DNA of 64,000 bases, taken from Erpobdella octoculata. Lineage: Eukaryota; Annelida; Clitellata; Hirudinida; Erpobdellidae. The notes beneath the pieces were generated by a model. The model was given only the letters and a program-made list of their open reading frames with translations. It did no database searches and had not been told where the DNA came from. Position numbers and translations under genes: made by a program. The DNA lies in contig OZ022243.1 in the NCBI GenBank assembly GCA_963978895.1, positions 16,264,289 to 16,328,288 of the forward strand, read 5' to 3'. Below are positions 13,167 through 23,279 of this stretch, in pieces; the stretch's first letter is position 1; each line of letters opens with the position of its first letter.

Positions 13167-14161
13167 ATTTATTAAGAAATCGACATCAGTTGATTGGCAC
13201 ATTCCACCATTTCATCGTTCAAATAAAATAAAATCCACCGATGTGAAAGCAATAAAGAGAGCAAGCAACGAACATTTTGTACATTTGAATTCAATGAAAT
13301 TCTTCACAGCACAAACAAGAAGCAGCAAGACAAGCAAACATCATTCACACAATGTCTTCCATGACGTTTCATCAACCAGTTTTGTACAGGACGAAGCTCG
13401 CCTGCTCGTAAAGAGCAACTACGAGAAAGTCGTCATTGAAGAGCTGTTTGACTCGACGATAAAAACCAAAAATCTCGCAAATTCTTTCTTTTACATCATG
13501 GAAAGTTGCGATAAAATGCTTCTAATTCAATCGGCTTGGATTTTCTGCGCCGTCATGGACGTGTTGATTTTCATCTACAGAATCAACCATTCATTTGCAG
13601 GAGCTTTCGTTTGTTACAAGGATGACCGCCACATCTACAATCCTTTTTCTTCTGAACTAGTTCCGGTTGGATTTACATTCAGAAACAGACGATCTGAGAA
13701 CTACTGTTACTGGACATTCAATGAAAACATGAACGTGCCAATGTTCAATGCTGACAAAGAAAACGTTGAAAGAACAGAAGATTACATATCGATAGCAGGA
13801 GCTGATCTGCCAAGGATCGGAGATCACTCTGTACTTGCTGGTCCTACGAATGCAAGCATGGCATCGGTTTCCACTCGCGTTGTACTTTTCGTTGTTTCGT
13901 CATCTCTCCGTAACCAGGAAGTAACAAAAATATTTCTCAGCATTGGCTTCCTCGTATTCCTCACCTGCACATTCCGCATCATCAACGACGTCTTCTCAGA
14001 CACGAAGATATTCTCGTTTCATCGTTTCGTCTGCGACTTTTCTGCTCACATCAACTTCACTTACGACAGTAGCATGTTGACACCTTGTATAAAAAACTTT
14101 GACGAAGTTCTTGAAAAAGATTTCACAAACGTCCAAGATTTTATAAATTATTTTCAATCAG
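13167..14161 (+). CDS. Multi-TM protein gene, membrane exon I
   Basis: The acceptor TTTGTTGTAG enters in phase 2 and restores a Lys codon split at 13066. The proposed donor is CAATCAG|GTTTAC in phase 1. The 331 residues include a third membrane segment (QSAWIFCAVMDVLIFIYRI). A loop of about 110 residues with Cys and an N-glycosylation site (PTNAS) follows, then a fourth membrane segment (IFLSIGFLVFLTCTFRII), then a tail with HRFVCDFSAHINFTYDSS. The frame continues about 30 codons past the donor into AT-rich sequence before stopping. No homologue recognised. Confidence 0.75.
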
Positions 14162-14296
14162 GTTTACATTTTTTTATATTTATCAACTTCAAGTTTAACG
14201 ATGAGAAACTTCAAATAACAAAAAAGTCAATGAAAATGTTATTATTGAATAACTAAATTTATTACAAAATTTAGAGCATGGAAGGCAATTTTTTAG

Positions 14297-14394
14297 CGAA
14301 ACGTGCTCGAACACTTCAAATATCTGCAATGGAATGATCTGGAAAAAGATACCACTCGTGGCCTGTTCCGCATCCGTTTACAAACGCAGGCAAG
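14297..14394 (+). CDS. Multi-TM protein gene, possible exon J
   Basis: The acceptor TTTTTTAG precedes an open frame reading VLEHFKYLQWNDLEKDTTRG and the donor is GCAAG|GTACTT (phase 2). Read in phase 0 it looks coding, but exon I leaves in phase 1. Either the donor of exon I differs, an alternative acceptor near 14349 is used, or a small frameshift is present. The open frame runs on to 14647 with hydrophobic residues, but that part may be intronic. Confidence 0.4.
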
Positions 14395-14649
14395 GTACTT
14401 AAAAGTTACAAATCAACTTAACTACTTGAACGATCTTTTAAATCAGCAACAAAACGGGTTTGCAGAGCCAGCAATTAAACGAAATAGTTCTTATAAACAA
14501 GCAGTTTATAAGAACTATCGTTGTCATGTGGCCATACGACATATCAAAATAACTTTTAGCTGTCGGATCGTTCATATTTCTTTTACAACGCGTTTGTGGT
14601 TGTTTTCGTTGTCGGGTTTGTTGCCGGTATTAGCTTTCCAGATGTAGAT

Positions 14650-15450
14650 CAGAAAGTTTGTTACTGGTTATATTTCGTTCGAATATTGGCAAACCACTTG
14701 TAGAATTATTTATAAACCTTTTTAAGCATTGAATTAAATTAATCCTATAGAAGATTGACTGAGTAGAAACAATTGTATCTATTAAATCAATAATAAATAA
14801 ATAATTAGGCAATGGGTGACATAACTGAATAATAATTAGATATATAACTAATAAAATAAAAAATAACAATCAAAATACAATAATATTATAAGTAATTATA
14901 TAACAACTGAAAATTTATAAAGTCCATAAAACTTGTAAAGAAAATAATTATCGAAAAATGACGACATTGCAGTGAAAGTTGCTCAGGAAATCATTTAATT
15001 AATATTTTAATTAGAATATTATAGAATTGAATGATCTTAACATGGTGAAATATTTTTCGTCATTCATTTCTCGTTTATGCTGTTTTGGATTCTAAAATAT
15101 AATTTTTGGATGTCATGTATAAATCACATCGTTTTATACTTTTATCCACTTCGTTCAACAACAATCGAATTATTAAGTATATATCATTAAAAATCTAACT
15201 ACAATTTATAACAATTAAAATATTACAAGCATAATTAATTAGTATTAATTAATTACTATTTTTTAGTTAAAAGTCAAACAATTTAGTTGAAATTGTAATT
15301 TAACTACTTTTTTTAAATCCTTTATATTATTTTCGATTGTCTTCCAGTCACAAACTTTGAGTCTCAAAATTAACTCACTTCCCGTTATCCGATCGAGCTG
15401 AAATTTGGCACATCGACTTGGGCTGCGAGACAATTGAATCTATCAAAATT
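14650..15450. other. AT-rich stretch, no gene seen
   Basis: No exon or RNA gene visible. The end (about 15355-15450) carries a TCCGATCGAGCTGAAATTTGG segment. Similar phrases recur near 50540 and 50820, so this is a dispersed repeat motif of unknown origin. Confidence 0.4.
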
Positions 15451-15453
15451 TCA

Positions 15454-15599
15454 GTCAAAACGGCCCCCGTCAAAACGGCCCCCGTCAAAACTGCCCCCGT
15501 TAAAACTGCCCCCGGCAAAACGGTCCCCGTCAAAACGGTCCCCGTCAAAACGGTCCCCGTCAAAACGGCCCCCGTCAAAACGGCCCCGTCAAAAGGGTC
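15454..15599. repeat. 15-bp GC-rich minisatellite
   Basis: About ten tandem copies of GTCAAAACGGCCCCC with C/T and G/T variants. Because the period is a multiple of three, both strands stay open (Val-Lys-Thr-Ala-Pro on +), but nothing indicates a gene. Confidence 0.92.
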
Positions 15600-17241
15600 C
15601 ATATTTTTGAATTTGAATTTAATTTTTGAATTTGGCTCTGGGCTTAAAAATAAAAATCTAGGATCGTATATAAAGGATTTATAATAAAAACTTTGTTTTT
15701 ATGGGTTAGTTTTTAGTAGCTAACTAAAACGTTTAGCCAAAAAATTTAGTTTCCTTTAAAATTTAAAAAGCCAAATAAAACTTTATGTTTTTGAGTTCAT
15801 GGTTTTGTTTACAATTAATTTTTTTTCAATTCTTGAACGTGCCGATGTATTAGTGTTGTAAATAGTCAATAAATTATCAATTCGTAGAGAATAAAATGTA
15901 AGTACACATAAAATGGTCTATTTAGAAGTTACACGTTATTATGTTGAACCCGTAACCCTTATTTTTTATTAACTTGCATGTCAAAGAGCAAAGGTTTATT
16001 AAAGGTTCTCATATAGAAATTGCGATCGTAAAATATTAGCCTCAATCTTTTGAGAATTTAAAAATTTTTCAAAGATTCAAAATGTTGTGACAGACAAATG
16101 CAGCTAATTTCTGGGTTAAGCATGGAAGTTTGACTTTTGGTTTGTAACGGTTTCGTACGGTTTCGGAAGTAGGTAATTGAACAACGGAAAACTAATGAAA
16201 TCTCACGCATTAAAATAAAATAATACTTGAACATTTGACCAATTTTATTTCCCATTTAAACACACAAATAATTTACAGAACCCAAAAAAACAATTTTATT
16301 TGTATCTTAAAAAAAATTAGGATTGTTGTTTTTTAAAGCATAGATAAAACAATTTTGTAAATTTAAGAAATCAAATTTAAATTATTTTTTTGGAATTTTT
16401 TTCAAGTTTACCAGAATGCACTGTTATGAGTAGCAAGTGTTTACATTCTAAGTTTCAACTTAATTGTATGATGGAAAGTTTAATAATTTTCACTTACAAA
16501 GTACGGCATTGATGTAATTTTTTTACGAAATTCCAAAAAAAACCGAAATTTCCGAAACAAATTTCTGAACATTCGGTTTTATTTGGGTTCAAAAATAATT
16601 TTATTCCGAACTTACGAAAACCGACAAAAAAAGCAATTTTTCGGGAGCGTTCGAAAGGAAACGGAAGAAACTTTCATGCTTAATTTTTATAAAGCGTTCA
16701 AATCAGATGCCTCATCAATCGAAAGTTGCGAACATGATAGGATTGGCACCATAAACAGTGTTTATGCTGGCCTGGATGAAATCGATTGAGATCACGTTTA
16801 AAAAAAACTTGGCTTCCAAGTTCTGTTGCTGTTCTGCTGAACAACTTGTCAGAATGGCTGATGAAATCATTGACATGCTGATTTTTCTGCGATCAGGATT
16901 GAATTCACGATTCAATTTCTGCTCAGAAGTTATCAGGATATAAAACCAATGTAGTTTTTATTGAAAAAGTTGAGCCTATTGAAAATACTAACATTGCATT
17001 GTTTGTGCAGTTTTTTGAAAATTAAAAATGTAAAACATTAAGTTTTCTTAATATTTAATAATGATATTTGATAGAAAAAATCCTTAAATTTGAAAAAAAT
17101 GAAAGAGTTTAATTATTATTTTATAGTTTAGTTGAAACTTGTTTTTGCATTAGTTCCAACTAATAGATTAACTGAAGTTATTTAGTTAGAATTTATTAAA
17201 CGTTTAACTACAAAAAATTAGTTTGTGCTCATTTCTGCTAA
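15600..17241. other. Gene-poor AT-rich stretch
   Basis: No supported feature. Short open frames at 16583-16943 on both strands lack recognisable motifs or splice context. Confidence 0.4.
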
Positions 17242-18679
17242 TCTATATATATAAAAGAACATGTCCTGACTGACTGACTGACTGACTGACTGACTGACTG
17301 ACTGACTTGACTGACTGACTGACTGACTGACAGATGACTGACTGATAATCAACGCCGAGCTCAAACGCCTCATCCTAGGAACGTGAAATTTGGAACTTAT
17401 ATTACTTTTATAGCGTAAACATCCGCTAAGAAAGGATTTTTGAAAATTTTGCTCCTGAGAGGAAAAAACTGGAAAACAAACTTTTTTCTAAAGTTTTTTC
17501 TAAAATTTTTTTCTGAAATTTGGTATATAGATTCTTTTTGAAAAATAAAAAGATACGTGTTTCACCATTTTTTGAAAATTCGGTTTCCCGGACCTCAAAT
17601 GTGGGTTGGAAAATTGGGTTATTTGGTTTTTAAAGTAGCTTCTACTCAAAAACTGTTAATGCTACAGGAGTAAAAATTAGTATTTAGTTCCTACTCTAAC
17701 AATAATGAAATACGTGTTTTAGCATTTTTTGAAAATTTGGTTTCCAGGACTTCAAATGTGGGGTGGAAAATAGGGCTAATTGTCTTTTATAGTAACTGCT
17801 ACTCAAAAACAGTAAATACCACAGATGTAAAAATTATTATTTAGTTTCTTTTCTAAAAATAAAGATATACGTGTTTCACCATTTTTTACAAATTTGGTTT
17901 CCCGGACCTCAAATGTGGGTTGGAAAATTGGGTTATTTGGTTTTTAAAGTAGCTTCTACTCAAAAACTGTTAATGCTACAAAAGTAAAAATTAGTATTTA
18001 GTTTCTACTTTAAAAATAAGGATATATGTGTTTCACCATTTTTTGAAATTTTGGTTTTCAGGACATCAAATGTGGGGTGGAAAAAAGGTTTCTTTGGTTT
18101 TTAAAGTAACTGCTACTCAAAAACTGTGAATGCTACAGATGTCAAAATTAGTATTTAGTATTTACTCGAAAAATTATGATATAAGTGTTTCAACATTTTT
18201 TTTTAAATTTGGTTTCCAGGACATCAAATGTGGGGTGGAAAAAAGGGTTATTTGATTTCAAAATAACTGCTACTCAAAAACTGTAAGTGCTACAAATGTA
18301 AAAATTAGTATTTTGAAGTTTTGTGCCGGTTAAAAGTAGCTAGGTTCAGTTTATCACCGGCCGGGCCAAGCCGTTATTTTAGAGTCTTCACACGGGCCAG
18401 GCCAAACCTTAAATCAAAGTGGAACGGGCCGAGGTTTTTCACCAAGTATATAGATATTTTAGTGATTTTAGGGTCTTCAGTTGGGCCGGGCCAAACCTGA
18501 AGTCAAGGTGGGACGGGCCGAAGATTTTCATCAAGTATATAGAACTTCTAAGCCTGTAAGAATGGGCCGGGCCTAATTCAGACGGGCTGTGCCGAGACCT
18601 AAAAAATGGATCTCTACTATGGATGCACGGTTCAAACTCTCTAATTTCATGCGAGCGAAGCCGCTACGGGCACTGCTAG
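17242..18679 (+). mobile_element. Non-autonomous Helitron-like element, family 1, copy 1
   Basis: It begins TCTATATATATAAAAG and ends GGGCACTGCTAG, with A before and T after. This matches the Helitron rule of TC...CTAG termini inserted between A and T. Near the 3' end are a short GC-rich hairpin-like segment (GCGAGCGAAGCCGCTACGGGC) and several GGGCCGGGCCAA-type repeats. After the start comes a (CTGA)n tract (about 17267-17345). The body holds about five copies of a unit of roughly 157 bp (GGTTTCCAGGACATCAAATG, at about 17581, 17740, 17895, 18052 and 18210). There is no Rep/helicase coding capacity, so it must be mobilised in trans. A second copy with the same ends lies at 28428-29483. Confidence 0.75.
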
Positions 18680-19180
18680 TCACCCAATAAATTGATAATA
18701 TTACACAATTAACTAACTAAATGTATAAAAAAAAATATTAACTATATAACAGGCACAAAGCTGGTTTTGAATATGTTTGCAATTTTATATTATCGTATTT
18801 TAGGGATTGTGGAAAAAATTTAAAATATAAAAAAAAACTGGCGAATGAAGTAAAATAAAAAAAAATGTAATGATAAATTATATGTTTAATTTTGCTCGCC
18901 AGGTAGCTTTCACATGTTTCTGTTTTCGTGATTATTATATCAGCTTATTCAGGTTATACATTATGCTATACTTCAAGCTCACATACATAAAATCATTTAT
19001 GCTAATTTAGCTGCAAAAACAAAAAATTGAATTTGGGCATAAATTATAAAAAAAACTACTTTTGTGGTCTGTAAAAAAGGTAAAACGTTATCGACGTACC
19101 CTGTTGTTATATTAATGAACTTATCTGTTTTATAGCAGTTTAATTATTAACAATTAAACAATGAAATAATTAATTATTAA
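18680..19180. other. AT-rich stretch, no gene seen
   Basis: No open frame, repeat or RNA gene that I can support. Confidence 0.4.
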
Positions 19181-19224
19181 ACAATTGAAAATGATTAATA
19201 TTAAAACATGTTGTCACTATCAAG

Positions 19225-19607
19225 AGGTCGAAACGGCAGCAATGGAATGTTCAGCAGCTGACAAAAATGACAAAAATCTTCAATCGACTTTAACTTCCAT
19301 GTTCACGAGACTTGAACTTTTCACATCAACATTCATTATGCTGTGGGTTGCAGGTCATTTTATCTTCAAGACTTTCCTTTGTCGTTTGACCACAGAGGCG
19401 GCTCCTAAAAACTCTTCTTATCTTAACAACTATTTTCTCAACATTTCCGATCTCAACTGCAAATCCAACAGCACCGGACAGCTCAGATCTCCGAAAGAAG
19501 CCAATCACGGCTCATCAACACCAACAGCACAAACAGCTACTTGCACTCACAGTCCTGAGTCAACTTTAGTTTTAAAAGAAAGAGTCTACACGGAAACAAA
19601 AGTATAA
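19225..19607 (+). CDS. Possible terminal exon with one TM segment
   Basis: An open frame on the same strand as the multi-TM gene contains a membrane segment (LFTSTFIMLWVAGHFIFKTF). A Ser/Thr/Asn-rich stretch with NSS and NST sites follows, then a stop. Available AG sites (19224, 19239) give phase 1 or 0, whereas exon J leaves in phase 2, so I cannot join it directly. It could be the last exon of the multi-TM gene after an unseen exon, or part of a separate gene. The start coordinate is approximate. Confidence 0.4.
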
Positions 19608-19644
19608 AACCTTTTCCCAAATATTTCAGACAAACATTTCAGCT

Positions 19645-19912
19645 GTTTTGTATGTGACCTTGATTTGTATGTGATTATAATTTGCATGTGACCACGATTT
19701 GCACGTGACCACGATTTGTATGTGATCACGTTTTGTATGTAACCATGATTCGTATGTGACCACAATTTGCATGTGACCACGATTTGGACGTGACCACGAT
19801 TTGTATGTTACCATGGCTCGTATGTGATTACGTTTTGTATGTGACCACGATTTGTGTGTGACCACGAATTGTATGTGACCACGATTTGTATGTGACCACG
19901 ATTTCTCTTACA
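19645..19912. repeat. 17-bp minisatellite
   Basis: About 15 copies of GTATGTGACCACGATTT with point variants. The TTH/K/S-rich minus-strand open frames across it are repeat artefacts. Confidence 0.9.
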
Positions 19913-20063
19913 GTCGTTTTGTTTTACATTATTTTTGGAAAGTTGCTTTCATGCGAATGAGAAAATAATTTTAGAAAAATATCAAAACCTGTTTTTAATA
20001 AAATCTTCTAGTTTTTTCAATAACTAAAAAACTTGGCAATTTAAAACAAACGAATTGAAATGG

Positions 20064-20176
20064 TCACGACTGCGTCAAAGCTTCTTTAAGCATGCTGGCC
20101 AGAAATGTCAAATAGCCAAGTACACTGGGAAGTATCAGCATTAGTAACATAGCGACCAATCCTTCATAATTTGTCA
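20064..20176 (-). CDS. Small Ig/TM protein 1, exon 2 (TM segment and tail)
   Basis: On the minus strand, the acceptor TTACATTCAG opens in phase 1 on 36 codons: TNYEG, a membrane segment (LVAMLLMLILPSVLGYLTFL), then the short tail ASMLKEALTQS and a stop. It joins in frame to the Ig exon at 21172 (G|GTAAGC donor, phase 1; split codon Val). The cytoplasmic tail is only about 10 residues with no ITAM- or ITIM-like Tyr motif, so any signalling would need a partner. This pairing is my inference from phase, order and protein logic. Confidence 0.6.
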
Positions 20177-20779
20177 CTGAATGTAAATACAAATCACATT
20201 TTTATCATCAGTATCTCTTATCACTCAACTAGCAAACTCGTGAAATGGCTAGCCTGCCTGGCAACACATTCCGGGCTTATGGGTCGATTACTTTTAAAGA
20301 TCGAAGCAATATTGTTGCACGTCTAATAGTAAAATGATACGATAAAAAACAATTAGTGCGTAAAAATAGCATAGTTCTAAACATACACCTTTTCATTAAG
20401 TTACATCTGAAACCTATCTACAACAAAAATAGCTTTATAAAATTTTAGACTTCATAAGTTATTTCAATGATGATATAATGACTTGATGACGTGCCCTCAC
20501 AATATGTCATGCAATGTAATGGAAGTTTACATGACGTCAATTACACTCCTTACAGCAAAAACGTCACAGAAATGCTTTACTAAAAATCAACTAAAAATAA
20601 AACAATATGAGAATGTAAATTCTCCACTCGCTCAATATTAAAACACGCAATCAACGTAAATGCATCCTCGTATGAATAAGTGCCGATGATGTCAATTAGA
20701 TTCGAATCCACAACATTTTGACCAACAGCATCCATTATTCCCCTGCATTTTCGCTTACATTAGAGTTCTTATTGACATT

Positions 20780-21115
20780 GTAAAAATGTAGCTAGTGACA
20801 TTATAACAAGGTACCTAGTGACATTACATTATGGTACTTAGTGACATTATAACATGGTATCAAGCGACATTATAACATGACATCTAGTGACATCATAACA
20901 CGATACATAGTGACATTATAACATGGTATCAAGCGACATTATAACATGACATCTAGTGACATCATAACATGATACCTAGTGATATTATAACATGGTATAT
21001 AGTGACATTATAACATGGTACCTAATGACATTATAACAAGGTACCTAGTGACATTATAACATGGTATATAGTGACATTATAATATGGTATCTAGTGACAT
21101 TATAGCATGGTTCCA
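20780..21115. repeat. About 23-bp minisatellite in the Ig/TM gene 1 intron
   Basis: Tandem TAGTGACATTATAACATGGT-type units of about 23 bp with variants (AAGCGACATT, TAGTGACATC). It fills much of the intron between the two exons of the small Ig/TM gene. Confidence 0.88.
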
Positions 21116-21171
21116 AAAAACATTTGAACATTCTAGGAGAAGTTCCAATTAAACGACCAAAAATTGCTTAC

Positions 21172-21481
21172 CCCTTTTCACGTCCACAAAAACATGTCCA
21201 GACCCACAAACTTCAGAGTTATGAAAATTTACTTTGCACATGTATCTTCCAGGTGAAAACACTCGTATCTCGTTTGAATTATTTCCAGATATTTTCAGCT
21301 CTTCATAAGGATAAGACCAGCTATATATTGGTTCAAAATTTTTCAATGTTTCTACTGTACACGTTAGATTTAAGCCGTGGCCAATTTCATTGTTGCTCAT
21401 TGGACCGTCTATTTTTATGGCAAGTAAGCACACTATATGTAAATAAATAAACACATAGTTTATTAATTTATTGAACAACAT
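21172..21481 (-). CDS. Small Ig/TM protein 1, exon 1 (signal peptide and Ig domain)
   Basis: It starts MLFNKLINYVFIYLHIVCLLA, a plausible signal peptide, followed by a single Ig-like domain. The domain has Cys in NLTCTVE, Trp in IYSWSYP and the Y-x-C motif in GRYMCKVN, plus extra Cys and N-glycosylation sites (NLT, NNS). The donor is AAAGGG|GTAAGC in phase 1. An alternative acceptor at 21409-21410 (ATAG|AC, phase 1) would make the Ig part a symmetric phase 1-1 exon of 237 bp with a separate signal exon. With 20064-20176 it gives a type I membrane protein of about 140 residues. The family cannot be named, but the layout resembles miniature cell-surface recognition receptors. Confidence 0.65.
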
Positions 21482-21564
21482 CAGTCAAACAGATATAAAT
21501 TAGACTGAGCAAACAAAGTGTTTTCGTCTAGTGTCTGGAATATTTCAACAAATTCTTATGTAAA

Positions 21565-22260
21565 TTTTTATCTTGAATTCATGCTTCTATCATCTCCGTC
21601 AACTGCGCGTCGTCCGCCGTAGCCTCACCATGGACTCCGCCCATTCACTCATCAGAGCACTCGTGCACAGCCGGCTTGATTACTGTAATGGTGTCATGGC
21701 CGGACTTAGACAGTTTCAAATCAACAGGCTCAAATTCATTCTCCGAGCAGCCACTCGTCTTGTTCTTCAGTTGCCCGGCTGGTCTCCCGTATCAGATCTC
21801 ATGCGGACGCAACTTCACTGGCTTCCTTTCCCGCAGAGGATTCAGTTCAAGTTGGGTCTGATGGTATACAAGTGCCTTCACCACACGGCTCCGGTCTACC
21901 TGCAGCAACTGTGTGTACCGATCTCAACGCTTGCTGGTCGGTCCCACCTTCGATCGGCGGCGGCTGGTGACCTGTTCGTTCCATCGTCAAAGACAACGAC
22001 CCTCGGCAGGCGCGGATTCTCCACTGCTGGTTCAGTTGTTTGGAACAGCCTATCTGCTGACCTGAGGAATCCAGCTTTAGACCTCGGCGGTTTCAGGAAG
22101 TTGCTTAAGACGGAACTTTATTCCTAACTTTACGATTTGACGCGACGCGCTTTTATGACTTTTTTAATTAGGTCCAGGTTTTTTAATAACTTCATTTTAA
22201 GTTTTTGCCATAGCATTTGTTATGAGAATTGAAACAAATCTTTTATGTAACATAAAATTT
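21565..22260 (+). mobile_element. 5'-truncated LINE (CR1/L2-like), RT C-terminus
   Basis: Intact frame of 184 codons (21573-22127) matching the region after the reverse transcriptase core of CR1/L2/Jockey-type LINEs. Landmarks are LVHSRLDYCNGVMAGL, TQLHWLPFPQRIQFKLGLMV and VWNSLSADLRNPALDLGGFR. The upstream RT core and endonuclease are missing, as expected for 5' truncation during insertion. It ends with an AT-rich 3' UTR. The frame is undamaged, so the insertion is fairly recent. Confidence 0.8.
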
Positions 22261-22373
22261 CATTGTTTCAAAGGGCACATAATGTGAAGCAATGCATTAA
22301 AACATTGCATACAAACAGAAAAACACAACACAAATATAACAAAAAACTTTAATAGGCTAGTAAGCAGAAAGAT

Positions 22374-22765
22374 TTGCTAAAAAACCCAAGAATTAAAACC
22401 ACGCTTCTCTGCAGACCGTCAATGATGAGGTCAAGCAACAGAAGTGTCTCGTTTGAAAAATCAGCCATAATCTGTCATCACCACGACATCCTAACATCTT
22501 TGGTAGTACTAAGTTTCTATCTCTTCAATGTCCTGATGAAATCGTTCTCCTTGTTCGTCGCAGATAACTCCAAGATGTTGAAGAAAGCGATCAAGATGAC
22601 TAAAAAGAAAAACACGTTGATGCTCACATTTGTCCCAATTTAATAAAAACTTGATAATGAGCTCATAGATTTGTTTTCCGCAAAAAAATTGTTTACTGGA
22701 TCTACAAAGGCTTGCAGTGCAGGGCCTCCTTTTGAGTCGCCATTTTCATAAATATTGTGTCATAC
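22374..22765 (-). pseudogene. Fragment of a widespread repetitive invertebrate gene (GERFHQD motif)
   Basis: The minus strand reads RFLQHLGVICDEQGERFHQD followed by IEE, then a frame with stops. Upstream is a frame with GDSKGGPALQAFVD. From memory, proteins with a (H/Q)GERFHQD motif occur in many copies in invertebrate genomes and are probably transposon-derived; I cannot name the element. Several stops and frame changes mark it as dead. The LTR element at 22827 inserted just upstream. Confidence 0.5.
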
Positions 22766-22826
22766 TAGAGCTTACGATCTATAAGAGTTTGTCAACCGTC
22801 AAATTTAGAAATATGCTACATATATA

Positions 22827-23279
22827 TGTCAACTTGGGCAAGCCGCTTAACGATAAAACTCCAACTTCAACTTAAATATTAACTTCTTTATTATTAAATA
22901 AAAAATAAACTAAACGGAAAATGTAACTTCAATCCGAAAGTTCGCTTCAATACGAGATTTCACTTCAATTCGAAAGTTCGCTTCAATACGAGATTTCACT
23001 TCAATTCGACAATTCAACACAATTCACTACAATTCGAAAATTCAACACAATTCACTACAATTCGACAATTCAACACAATTCACTACAATTCGACAATTCA
23101 CTAATTCACACCTAACTCGCGACAACCAACTCTCTAAAACCGCACGCTAGCCACTAATAATCCCACAACTCCTACAACTCAGGTGAACATTCCTACTACA
23201 GGTGAACATTCATACTCATATTCAAAGCTACAAAATAGCGAGCGCACACAATCACACACACAACATGTCTATCTTGACA
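22827..23279 (-). repeat. 3' LTR of the gag/coiled-coil element
   Basis: 453 bp with TG...CA ends. It contains an internal tandem array of a 28-bp AATTCAACACAATTCACTAC-type unit and a duplicated CGCTTCAATACGAGATTTCA segment. It differs from the other LTR at about one base in the 28-bp array. Confidence 0.93.

Noticed and set aside
2038..14161. Identification of the multi-TM gene as a HAP2-like gamete fusogen or meckelin-type protein
   Set aside because: I considered both because of the Cys-rich ectodomain and membrane segments, but could match no diagnostic motif, and the topology or length differs.
15375..15684. Val-Lys-Thr-Ala-Pro repeat protein and its minus-strand counterpart
   Set aside because: The 15-bp minisatellite has a period divisible by three, so frames stay open by chance on both strands.
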